This document shows, in pieces, positions 37,841-44,579 of a DNA stretch of 64,000 nucleotides. The position numbers and the translations under genes were made by a program. The stretch's first letter is position 1. Every line of letters begins with the position of its first letter. The notes beneath the pieces are model-generated. The model did not search any database, was not told the DNA's origin, and saw only the letters and a list, made by a program, of their open reading frames with translations. Origin of the DNA: an uncultured Bacteroidota bacterium (GTDB lineage Bacteria > Bacteroidota > Bacteroidia > Bacteroidales > P3); the NCBI GenBank assembly GCA_902800395.1, contig CADCEC010000004.1:1-64000 (forward strand), in the 5' to 3' direction.

Positions 37841-38008
37841 ACAATATTATGGAGTCCTCTGCGTTATTGATTTTGTACAGATTCTTCCTGTGCATCAGGC
37901 AGCCCCTCTCGGGCGGGGAAGGGTGAACTCAAAGGTGGTACTTCAAATTACACCCTCCCCGCGTCGGGGCTGTTCTTATTGCCCTTGTGGGTCCGACAAT
38001 GCACCGGG

Positions 38009-38047
38009 TTATCGGCAAGGGCTGATTCGGATGAATTTCATGGTTGG
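38009..38047. repeat. 39-base element just past the DUF1573 gene
   Basis: Identical over 39 bases to 40669-40707 (begins TTATCGGCAAGGGCTGATTC). Both copies lie 15-23 bases past a stop codon of a minus-strand gene. Confidence 0.88.
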
Positions 38048-38061
38048 CTGTTTTTTGGTGT

Positions 38062-38469
38062 TTAATGTCTTTTTTGAGGGCTCTTGTCTTTAACATGGCC
38101 TTTGATTTGCAGAGTCATTTTGGGTTTGTTAGCCGCATTTGACTTTACCAGTACTGTTTTTACAAAACTGCCGGTTTGTGTGGCATGGAATGTTATTACT
38201 ATTGCCCCCTTTTTTCCGGGATCGATTGGTTTGGTTGGCCAATCGGCAATTGTACAGCCACAAGAGGAAATAACGTCGTTGATAAATAATGGGGAAGTTC
38301 CTGTGTTTGTGAAATGAAAAGCATACGAATAACCATCGGTATCAATATCAATAGTATCAAAATCATACACTTCATGTTTGAACTGAATTTTTGCAACAGC
38401 TTTTTGCTGTCCGTATGTAGGCAAGGAAACAGCAAATAGAAGGAGCAATATATTAGCGAGACTTTTCAT
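38062..38469 (-). CDS. DUF1573 exported protein
   Basis: A 135-residue protein with a signal peptide (MKSLANILLLLFAVSLPTYGQ) and one DUF1573 Ig-like domain: HEVYDFDTIDIDTDGYSYAFHFTNTGTSPLFINDVISSCGCTIADWP, then the IDPGKKGAIVITF segment. The conserved CGC pair is present. The domain is common in secreted Bacteroidota proteins and its molecular role is unknown. It overlaps the upstream thioredoxin-domain gene by 17 bases, so the two are surely cotranscribed. Confidence 0.9.
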   Translation of the reverse strand: MKSLANILLLLFAVSLPTYGQQKAVAKIQFKHEVYDFDTIDIDTDGYSYAFHFTNTGTSPLFINDVISSCGCTIADWPTKPIDPGKKGAIVITFHATQTGSFVKTVLVKSNAANKPKMTLQIKGHVKDKSPQKRH

Positions 38470-39718
38470 ATTCTTTTATGGCCTTCAAAATTTTTTCTAT
38501 GTCATTTTCGTCCTCAAGGATAATTGCCTTGTCTGGAGAGATGAGGTAATATTTGGGGTAGTAATTCAAATCCTTTATCAAAGGTGACAAATCGCGTGCA
38601 CAATAGGCTCTTGAATGTAAACCAAATCTTTCCACATACCGCCTGAGAGCATCCGACAGCCCTGTATATGGGTGGATGCATACCACCTTTACTCCGCTCT
38701 CTTCAAGCCTGCATAATCCATTGTTCAGGCTCTCTTCCTGTATTTTCTTATGAAACTCTGTACATGGACGACATCCAAATTGGAAGAAGTCGATTAGGAG
38801 CCAGCCATTCATTTGTCCGATAGTTACAGTGTCGCCGTGGATATCCTGCAATGGATGGTCGAGTATTTGTTGGTCGATGACCTTATATGTTTCGTAGGGA
38901 CGTATTATGGCTACTGATGGTGGAACATGTTGGTAGATGCTGTACGTCGGCGTATTTGTGTAGATGGGACTGTTGATATTCCATTCCTCGCCAAGCGGAG
39001 GTAAGGAGGCATGCACTTTTATATCGTGAAATATCATTCGTTCATACTCGCAACCGTATTGTTCCCATGTTTTATTGTGCGAATAAACGTCCAGTCGGTC
39101 AACGAGATGCGATTTTTTGTTCACAAAGTAGTACAAGGTGTCATCGTTTGGTACAATCATATTTCCTTCCACGCTTCCAATGTTGTGGTCAACAGTTCGG
39201 AATACCCAATATTGTTCTCCATTCCACACCGAGTCACGATAGTCTTCTGGGATACGTTTTTCTGGAGAATACTCCCATTGAAGGAAATAGAGTGGAATGT
39301 AGACTGAAATCAGATTCCTTCCTACGAGTGGCAATATCAGGTTATTATATTCCCACGAATGCGCGGTGTGAGTACTGTCCTTCCATGCAGTTCCATGCAC
39401 AATATTATCTTCTTTCCGATTGAAAAAGCAGAATGTGTCGGTTGTAATCCACAAGTTCTCCAGGTTGTCGAATCTCTCGTATTCGTCGAATCCAGAGGTT
39501 TGCCACATCTCACTGGATGAGGTTATCACATGGCACACCGTGTCCAGATTAAAGGGCTCGCCATAGGTGATGCCGTCATAGGTGAGGGTGTAGCTTATGT
39601 AAGCCGAGTTGTGGACCGTGGAAACAAACGTTTCCTCCCATAGCTCCCTTGCTGTCTGGGCGCAGATGTTTTGTGCGCAGTAATAGAATAAAGCGACAAC
39701 AAATACTAACTTTTTCAT
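38453..39718 (-). CDS. Exported protein with C-terminal thioredoxin domain
   Basis: A 421-residue protein with signal peptide MKKLVFVVALFYYCAQNICAQ. The first about 260 residues form an unrecognised beta-rich domain. The C-terminal part is a TlpA-like thioredoxin fold: LLIDFFQFGCRPCTEFHKKI carries a CRPC active site, and LNYYPKYYLISPDKA is the cis-proline region. It is probably a periplasmic or surface thiol-disulfide protein acting with the DUF1573 protein encoded immediately downstream (inference). A strong hairpin lies just upstream of its start. Confidence 0.8.
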   Translation of the reverse strand: MKKLVFVVALFYYCAQNICAQTARELWEETFVSTVHNSAYISYTLTYDGITYGEPFNLDTVCHVITSSSEMWQTSGFDEYERFDNLENLWITTDTFCFFNRKEDNIVHGTAWKDSTHTAHSWEYNNLILPLVGRNLISVYIPLYFLQWEYSPEKRIPEDYRDSVWNGEQYWVFRTVDHNIGSVEGNMIVPNDDTLYYFVNKKSHLVDRLDVYSHNKTWEQYGCEYERMIFHDIKVHASLPPLGEEWNINSPIYTNTPTYSIYQHVPPSVAIIRPYETYKVIDQQILDHPLQDIHGDTVTIGQMNGWLLIDFFQFGCRPCTEFHKKIQEESLNNGLCRLEESGVKVVCIHPYTGLSDALRRYVERFGLHSRAYCARDLSPLIKDLNYYPKYYLISPDKAIILEDENDIEKILKAIKEYEKSR

Positions 39719-39730
39719 ATTTCTAACTGT

Positions 39731-39766
39731 TTAGCGAGTAGTTGCATCTTTGCAACTACTCGCTAA
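39731..39766. promoter_or_regulatory. Perfect 16-bp hairpin upstream of the thioredoxin-domain gene
   Basis: Arms TTAGCGAGTAGTTGCA (39731-39746) and its exact complement (39751-39766) enclose a 4-base loop. It lies 13 bases before the start codon and 13 bases after the previous gene's stop, with no U-tract. It may be a terminator, attenuator or processing site. Confidence 0.75.
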
Positions 39767-39779
39767 TAATACATATCTT

Positions 39780-40406
39780 TTAGTTTAAACCTTCCAGGAA
39801 ACTATCGAAAATAGCCAGGGATATTAATCCTTGAAATGGATCCATTTCCCTACAAAAAGCTTCCTTTTGGGGATTCTTGGCCGTGCATGGTGTGCATCCT
39901 GTGAAAATAGTTCCTCCATACGGGTCTTTCCCGTATGTCGCGCTGCAAGGTTTGCTACAGTTTTTTCCCATGCATCTATGCATAATTTCGCCGCACCCTA
40001 AAGTAAGTATTATGGAGGAAGAACGGTTCGTATATTGTTTTAATGTGCCAAACATAGTAGCGGAACACTCGTTGTCAATATCAAAGTATGAAATGGATAC
40101 AACGGGTAATATTTCATTTTCCACATCGACAATATATATATTTAAATCCTCCATGACGCAATTTATTTTCAACGAATCTTGAAATCTTGACTGAATAGCG
40201 GAGAGTACATTGTCTTTGTCGAACAGAAATGAAATACTATCGTTCGACCATACTGCTATATCTATTTCATCAGATTGGTTCGGTGTTTTTTGAGTTGTTA
40301 AACCGTTTTGTGTTTCGGATGATGAACTGTCCTTGGAACAGGCGACAATGGTAATGATGCCTGCCACCATGATTATGGCTGCAATAGCCCAAATGTACTT
40401 TTTCAT
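39780..40406 (-). CDS. Cysteine-rich lipoprotein
   Basis: A 208-residue protein with a lipoprotein signal (IVACSKDSSSS), a Ser/Thr/Asn linker, and a middle region of alternating strands. The C-terminal third has eight cysteines in CGEIMHRCMGKNCSKPCS, TGCTPCTAKNP and FCREM. The spacing suggests several disulfides or a metal site. No family is recognised. It is AT-rich and lies between the thioredoxin-domain gene and the sigma-factor operon, so its cysteines could be substrates of that thioredoxin-like protein (inference). Confidence 0.7.
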   Translation of the reverse strand: MKKYIWAIAAIIMVAGIITIVACSKDSSSSETQNGLTTQKTPNQSDEIDIAVWSNDSISFLFDKDNVLSAIQSRFQDSLKINCVMEDLNIYIVDVENEILPVVSISYFDIDNECSATMFGTLKQYTNRSSSIILTLGCGEIMHRCMGKNCSKPCSATYGKDPYGGTIFTGCTPCTAKNPQKEAFCREMDPFQGLISLAIFDSFLEGLN

Positions 40407-40729
40407 TTTATTTTCAATTAGTGTTAATCTCTACTATCACGAGAGTTTTGCGGTTGCTGTGGTGCTGTGTGGTTTTTTGCAACATTTTCTTCATTTTCAC
40501 ACAATAGAATCACTCGTGCTGCGTTATTGAAGTCGCATGGCGATTGTCCTATGCCTCGGGTGCCAGGTGGCAGGGAAGAGTGTTTGTTTTCTGGAACATC
40601 ACAACACAAGACACTCCCCCTGCGTGGGCACCCTCTTTTTTCGCGCCCTTGCACAACGGCGCACCTACTTATCGGCAAGGGCTGATTCGGATGAATTTCA
40701 TGGTTGGTTGGTTTTTGGGGTTAATAACT
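40407..40729. other. Intergenic region with shared 39-base element
   Basis: No convincing gene. It contains the second copy of the 39-base element (40669-40707), a partial copy of the GTTTTCTGG leader word near 40590, and GC-rich stretches unlike the AT-rich genes on its left. Short open frames here lack family signals. Confidence 0.6.
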
Positions 40730-41134
40730 CTATTTGAAAGCGATACAGGTGTATTCGCCTGTTCCTTGGTTAAAGGTTATGGTCACGACATAACCGTCGT
40801 TTGCCATGTTTTCGGCCCAAGTGTAGGCCTCTTTTTCATCTGTTGTGACGAAGGTGACTTTTTCCTTGCTCTGCGAGGAAAGGGAAGAGCGGTTTTTGGA
40901 GAAGGATACTTCATAGCCTTCGCGGGCCAAAGACATCATCATTTCCAAAAAGGCGTCCCACTCCGATTCGCTCAGGGTGGTCTGGAATACCTCTCCATTG
41001 ATGGAATAGACTACCTGGATGGTTTCCATTGTCTGTTCGTTGCCGCTAAGCGGTAACACGTTTTCTTTTTGGCAGCTAGTAGCGGCCAGGGTCAATGTTG
41101 CGAGGAGCGCAACGGTTTTAAATTGAATCTTCAT
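40730..41134 (-). CDS. Small lipoprotein in the sigma-factor operon
   Basis: A 134-residue protein with a lipoprotein signal (LAATSCQKEN). The mature part has IQVVYSINGEVFQTTLSESEWDAFLEMMM, followed by two short strands (EKVTFVTTDEKEAYTWAENM and YVVTITFNQGTGEYTCIAFK), a compact alpha/beta layout. No named family is recognised. It overlaps the next gene upstream by 4 bases, so it is the last member of the sigma operon. Confidence 0.75.
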   Translation of the reverse strand: MKIQFKTVALLATLTLAATSCQKENVLPLSGNEQTMETIQVVYSINGEVFQTTLSESEWDAFLEMMMSLAREGYEVSFSKNRSSLSSQSKEKVTFVTTDEKEAYTWAENMANDGYVVTITFNQGTGEYTCIAFK

Positions 41135-41637
41135 TGTTTTTTGTTTTTTAGTTTAACTGTTTCTGATAACCCTATTGTATTTTTAACATTAATGTCTTCT
41201 GTCAAGAACACGCTCATCGATTTTTTTTTGAAGGATGCTATTACCATTCTGCTGTCAGGATGTCTAAAAGGAAGGCGCTCGCTTGGGTTGTTTCTGTCCA
41301 TGTAAAACAAAAGTAAAGAACTGTTCTCGTTGCTAATAAAGAATTCTTTGTTTGACTTATACATTTCAATCATCTCTTCCGGCATGCCGAAGTCCAAAAG
41401 CAGCTCGCACCAGGCGGAGTCGGTGGCGGCTTCCAGCAGTAACGCATCTGTGGCGAGGGTGTCGTTGACGGGGAAGTCCTTGATGAAGGAGGCATCGATG
41501 CCCTCGGCATCCTTGTAGCGCTGGTATAACGCACCGCATTCTTCGGGAGTCAGCTGGCGGGGGAAGAGGAAGAATCCCGCGCAGACGGCCAGGCCGACGG
41601 CGATGATTGCCAATGTTATACAGGTGCGTTTGTTCAT
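41131..41637 (-). CDS. Membrane-anchored protein of the sigma-factor operon
   Basis: A 168-residue protein with one N-terminal helix (ITLAIIAVGLAVCAGFFLF) and a mostly helical extracytoplasmic part with ECGALYQRYKDAEG and WCELLLDFGMPEEMIEMYKS. No family is recognised. Stop/start overlaps with both neighbours show translational coupling. It may be a sensor or effector coupled to the sigma factor (inference). Confidence 0.7.
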   Translation of the reverse strand: MNKRTCITLAIIAVGLAVCAGFFLFPRQLTPEECGALYQRYKDAEGIDASFIKDFPVNDTLATDALLLEAATDSAWCELLLDFGMPEEMIEMYKSNKEFFISNENSSLLLFYMDRNNPSERLPFRHPDSRMVIASFKKKSMSVFLTEDINVKNTIGLSETVKLKNKKQ

Positions 41638-41903
41638 TGTCCAAGCAGGTAATAGGTTAAGGATGCCGCCTCTTCGTAGCTCTTGTTGTCGGCGAGGCGA
41701 TAGTTGTGGGTGGGAGCCAGCCGATGGGAGGCGGAGATAAGCAGCAGCATGATGCAGGCGGTGGCCATGTACTGGCGGCGGTTGCGTGCGGCCTCGGCGC
41801 GGTGCCGGTGCCAGTCGGTGAGGTCGACGGTTATCTCCTGCTGCAGTTTGCGACTGTCGAAGCCCCGCAGGCGGTCTAAGGTTTCGGTTACTTTATCTTT
41901 CAT
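41634..41903 (-). CDS. Small single-helix protein, putative anti-sigma factor
   Basis: An 89-residue protein: a charged N-terminal region of about 45 residues (TETLDRLRGFDSRKLQQEI), one membrane helix (YMATACIMLLLISAS) and a short exposed tail. The gene order directly after an ECF sigma gene and the topology fit a minimal anti-sigma factor. No HHCC zinc motif is present. It overlaps the sigma gene by 11 bases. Confidence 0.6.
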   Translation of the reverse strand: MKDKVTETLDRLRGFDSRKLQQEITVDLTDWHRHRAEAARNRRQYMATACIMLLLISASHRLAPTHNYRLADNKSYEEAASLTYYLLGQ

Positions 41904-42378
41904 TGCTTATCTGTTTGAGTTTGTCTATTATGCGTTTGATTCTTTGGTATACGGCATCGCGCTTCAGCCCCATTATCTCGCCTATCTCGCTGCCACTGTA
42001 GCCGTCGAGGCGTAGCTGAATCAGCCGGCGGTCCTCCTCGGGCAGTTCTGCCAGCAGTTCCTGCACGCGGTCGCTGTCATTGTTGCTATTGTCGGCGATG
42101 GTGTCGGCCATCCAGTCGGTTATAGGCTGTTCCTCCTCCCGTTTGTGCCGGTGCATGTTGCGCAGCACCAGGCGTGTGACCGACAGTACCCACCAGGTTT
42201 CCTCGAGGGTGCCGGCATCCGGTTGCAGACGGCCATAGTATTCCCACAGCGCAATGGAAACTTCCTGCACCAGGTCGGAGCAGCGCTTCGCATCATGCTT
42301 GGCATACCTCCTGCACAGGCGCCAAATCAGCTTCTTGTGCCTGAGCAGGATTTTTGTGTATTGTTCACCGTCGTGCAT
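41893..42378 (-). CDS. ECF-type RNA polymerase sigma factor
   Basis: From the ATG at 42378 (MHDGEQYTKIL) the protein is 161 residues. Region 2 includes LIWRLCRRYAKHDAKRCSDLVQEVSIALWEYY, with the DLVQEV core-binding stretch. Region 4 includes LAELPEEDRRLIQLRLDGYSGSEIGEIMGLKRDAVYQRIKRI, a helix-turn-helix for the -35 element. It heads an operon of three small coupled genes. Two TGTTAAA words lie about 75-100 bases upstream and could be a self-recognised promoter (inference). Confidence 0.9.
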   Translation of the reverse strand: MHDGEQYTKILLRHKKLIWRLCRRYAKHDAKRCSDLVQEVSIALWEYYGRLQPDAGTLEETWWVLSVTRLVLRNMHRHKREEEQPITDWMADTIADNSNNDSDRVQELLAELPEEDRRLIQLRLDGYSGSEIGEIMGLKRDAVYQRIKRIIDKLKQISNER

Positions 42379-42519
42379 AGCGGTCCTTTTTCGATTAAAA
42401 AAAGATGTCCTTTTACTAATATAATTGTCAATTTTTATCCCAAATCTGACATAGAGAGGCAAATTTAACAAAGTTTAACATTTTTTTGCCGGATGGCACC
42501 CGTCGCTCCATATAAATTG

Positions 42520-42527
42520 CAAAAATA
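42520..42527 (-). promoter_or_regulatory. -7 box candidate (TATTTTTG) for the sigma operon
   Basis: Minus-strand TATTTTTG lies 142 bases before the sigma start, in the divergent spacer with the DRTGG gene. Confidence 0.35.
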
Positions 42528-42569
42528 GTAAATTTTTCATGAGTCTGTGTGTATATCAAAATATTTATG

Positions 42570-42577
42570 TATATTTG
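42570..42577 (+). promoter_or_regulatory. -7 box (TATATTTG) for the DRTGG-PHP operon
   Basis: Plus-strand TATATTTG lies 43 bases upstream of the DRTGG gene start. Confidence 0.55.
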
Positions 42578-42620
42578 CAGTCGTAAAAATCTATGTTTAA
42601 CGATTAAAGATTGAAAATAT

Positions 42621-42956
42621 ATGAAAGTAAGAGAGCTTGTTGAGAAACTGAACCTCAAAGTGTTGTGCGGCGAAAGCGGCCTCGACCGCGACATCGACGG
42701 GTGCTATGTCAGCGACCTGCTGAGCGACGTGATGGGCAATGCCGAGATGGGCAACGTATGGGTGACACTGCAGACCCACAAGAATGTGATGGCTATCGCC
42801 TCGCTGAAGGAACTCTCCTGCGTCATCCTCGTCAAAGGTCTGACGGCCAGCGAGGACACCGTGGAGCAGAGCAACGAGGAGGGCATCCCGTTCCTGAGCA
42901 CCGAGATGCAGACCTACGAGACCGTCGGCAAGATCTACCAGTTGCTAAACTGCTAA
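42621..42956 (+). CDS. DRTGG-like domain protein
   Basis: A 111-residue protein of the DRTGG type: KVRELVEKLNLKVLCGESGLDRDIDGCYVSDLLSDVM, then VMAIASLKELSCVILVKGL and the ending EEGIPFLSTEMQTYETVGKIYQLL. Such stand-alone domains occur with PHP-domain proteins in fermentative bacteria. The role is unknown; a regulatory or nucleotide-sensing function is often assumed. It is followed by a hairpin repeat and the PHP gene. Confidence 0.82.
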   Translation: MKVRELVEKLNLKVLCGESGLDRDIDGCYVSDLLSDVMGNAEMGNVWVTLQTHKNVMAIASLKELSCVILVKGLTASEDTVEQSNEEGIPFLSTEMQTYETVGKIYQLLNC

Positions 42957-42967
42957 TCGGTTTAATG

Positions 42968-43031
42968 TCGGCGAATTGGGCTAATTAAGCGAATTGCTAC
43001 GCAGTCCGATAGGGTTCGCAAAATTCGCCGA
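42968..43031. repeat. GCGAATT-type hairpin repeat, copy 5
   Basis: The outer ends TCGGCGAATT and AATTCGCCGA are conserved and the inside is diverged. It fills the spacer between the DRTGG and PHP genes. Confidence 0.8.
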
Positions 43032-43047
43032 CGAAAAAGAAGCAGTC

Positions 43048-43827
43048 ATGTCGTTGACGGGGTTTAAAGCGGACCTGCATATCCACACGGTGCTGTCGCC
43101 GTGCGGCGACCTCGAGATGTCGCCGACGGCCATCGTGAACCGAGCGTTGGCGCGCGGGTTGGATATGATTGCCATCACGGACCATAACACGACGCGTCAG
43201 GTGAAAGTGGCGCAGAAGATTGGCCGCGAGAAGGGCCTCTTCGTCCTCGGCGGCGTAGAGGTGACTTCGCAGGAGGAGACACATTGCCTCTGTTATTTCC
43301 GTGATGACGAGCAGCTTGACGCCTTTCAGGAGTTCCTTGATGAGCACCTGCCGAAAATCCCGAACGACGAGGACCTCTTCGGCTACCAGCTTATCGTCGA
43401 CGAGAACGAAGAGATTGTGGGCGAGGAGGAGTACCACCTGCTCAACGCCATCGATGTGGATATCGACGGCATCTACGACGAGGTGCATCGCATCGGCGGC
43501 CTCTTTGTGCCGGCACATATCAACAAGGGTACAACCTCGCTGATGAGCCAGTTGGGCTTCGTACCGCCCGACCTCCGAGCCGACGGACTGGAAATCAATT
43601 TCCGCATCACCAAAGAGGAAATCCTCAAGAAGTTCGCGTATCTCAAACGTTTCAACTTCATCACGGACAGCGATGCCCACTTCATCGACAACGTGGGCGA
43701 TGTGTACAACGTGATATATATGGAACACCGCACCTTCGACGAGTTTGCTCTCGCCCTCCACGGCGAAGAAGGACGCTCAATTGACACCATGTATTTCCGC
43801 GAACATAAATTGCGAAAGATACTATGA
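43048..43827 (+). CDS. PHP domain metal-dependent phosphoesterase
   Basis: The ATG at 43048 gives 259 residues. PHP motifs are DLHIHTVLSPCGD (metal site 1), IAITDHNTT (site 2), GGVEVTSQEETHCLCYF, VPAHI and TDSDAH. The family hydrolyses phosphoesters of nucleotides or small molecules. All visible metal ligands are kept. It is coupled to the DUF4476 gene by a 4-base overlap. Confidence 0.9.
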   Translation: MSLTGFKADLHIHTVLSPCGDLEMSPTAIVNRALARGLDMIAITDHNTTRQVKVAQKIGREKGLFVLGGVEVTSQEETHCLCYFRDDEQLDAFQEFLDEHLPKIPNDEDLFGYQLIVDENEEIVGEEEYHLLNAIDVDIDGIYDEVHRIGGLFVPAHINKGTTSLMSQLGFVPPDLRADGLEINFRITKEEILKKFAYLKRFNFITDSDAHFIDNVGDVYNVIYMEHRTFDEFALALHGEEGRSIDTMYFREHKLRKIL

Positions 43828-44576
43828 AGAAGATTGTTGTTGCACTGATAATTTTCACTTTTCACTTCTCACTTTTCACTTCTGCTATGGCGCAGGGCGT
43901 GCCGGCGCCGCAGCGGCATACGTTGAGTTTTGAGTCGCGGAACTACGAGACGTTCACGGTGTTTGTGGATGGCACGGTGCAGAACCGCATGCCGCAGAGC
44001 CGCGTGATGGTGAACGACGTGAGCAGTCAGACGCACGAGGTGGTGGTGGTGCTGAAGAGTCCGGAGCAGAAGGCCGCCGTGCTGCAGTTGCTGCCCGGCG
44101 AACCCGTGGTGACGGTGTATGTGGATTACGACTCGCGGCTGGAGCGAATGACGCTGTATACGCCGTCGTATAATCTGGCGGAGAAAGAGAGGGTGGATGT
44201 TATGGGTTTTAAAGAGGCTGTCGCCGCGAAAGGGAGTGAAAGGACAAATGATGGTTTGCTGGGTGCTGATACTACTGCCGAGGGGCCGAAGGTGGTGACG
44301 GAGGAGGATTTGGTGGGGATGCTGCTGCGGATGAAGGAACAGCCGTTCGACAGCGACCGGCTGGCGCTGGGCAAGGTGATAGTGGCTTCGTCGACTCTCA
44401 CGGCGGAGCAGATAGGAAGGCTGGCCTCGACAATCGACTACTCAGCCTCACAGGTGGAGTTCCTGAAGTATGCTTTCAGTTATTGCGCCGACCCGCAGAA
44501 CTACTATAAGGCTATCGATGTCCTCACCTTCAACAGCGACAAGCGCAAGGTGATGGATTATATTGCTACACAATAA
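43824..44576 (+). CDS. DUF4476 exported protein
   Basis: A 250-residue protein. The signal peptide MKKIVVALIIFTFHFSLFTS then AMAQ has a core encoded by TTTCACT repeats. The C-terminal 90 residues match DUF4476, with the pattern MKEQPFDSDRLALGKVIV, STLTAEQIGRLASTIDYSASQVEFLKYAFSYC and NYYKAIDVLTFNSDKRKVMDYI. The function is unknown. It ends 3 bases before the convergent BtuG-like gene. Confidence 0.85.
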   Translation: MKKIVVALIIFTFHFSLFTSAMAQGVPAPQRHTLSFESRNYETFTVFVDGTVQNRMPQSRVMVNDVSSQTHEVVVVLKSPEQKAAVLQLLPGEPVVTVYVDYDSRLERMTLYTPSYNLAEKERVDVMGFKEAVAAKGSERTNDGLLGADTTAEGPKVVTEEDLVGMLLRMKEQPFDSDRLALGKVIVASSTLTAEQIGRLASTIDYSASQVEFLKYAFSYCADPQNYYKAIDVLTFNSDKRKVMDYIATQ

Positions 44577-44579
44577 AGG

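Noticed and set aside
40407..40729. Small genes in the spacer
   Set aside because: Candidate frames of 65-170 codons lack signal peptides, family motifs and plausible composition, and several cross the shared 39-base element.
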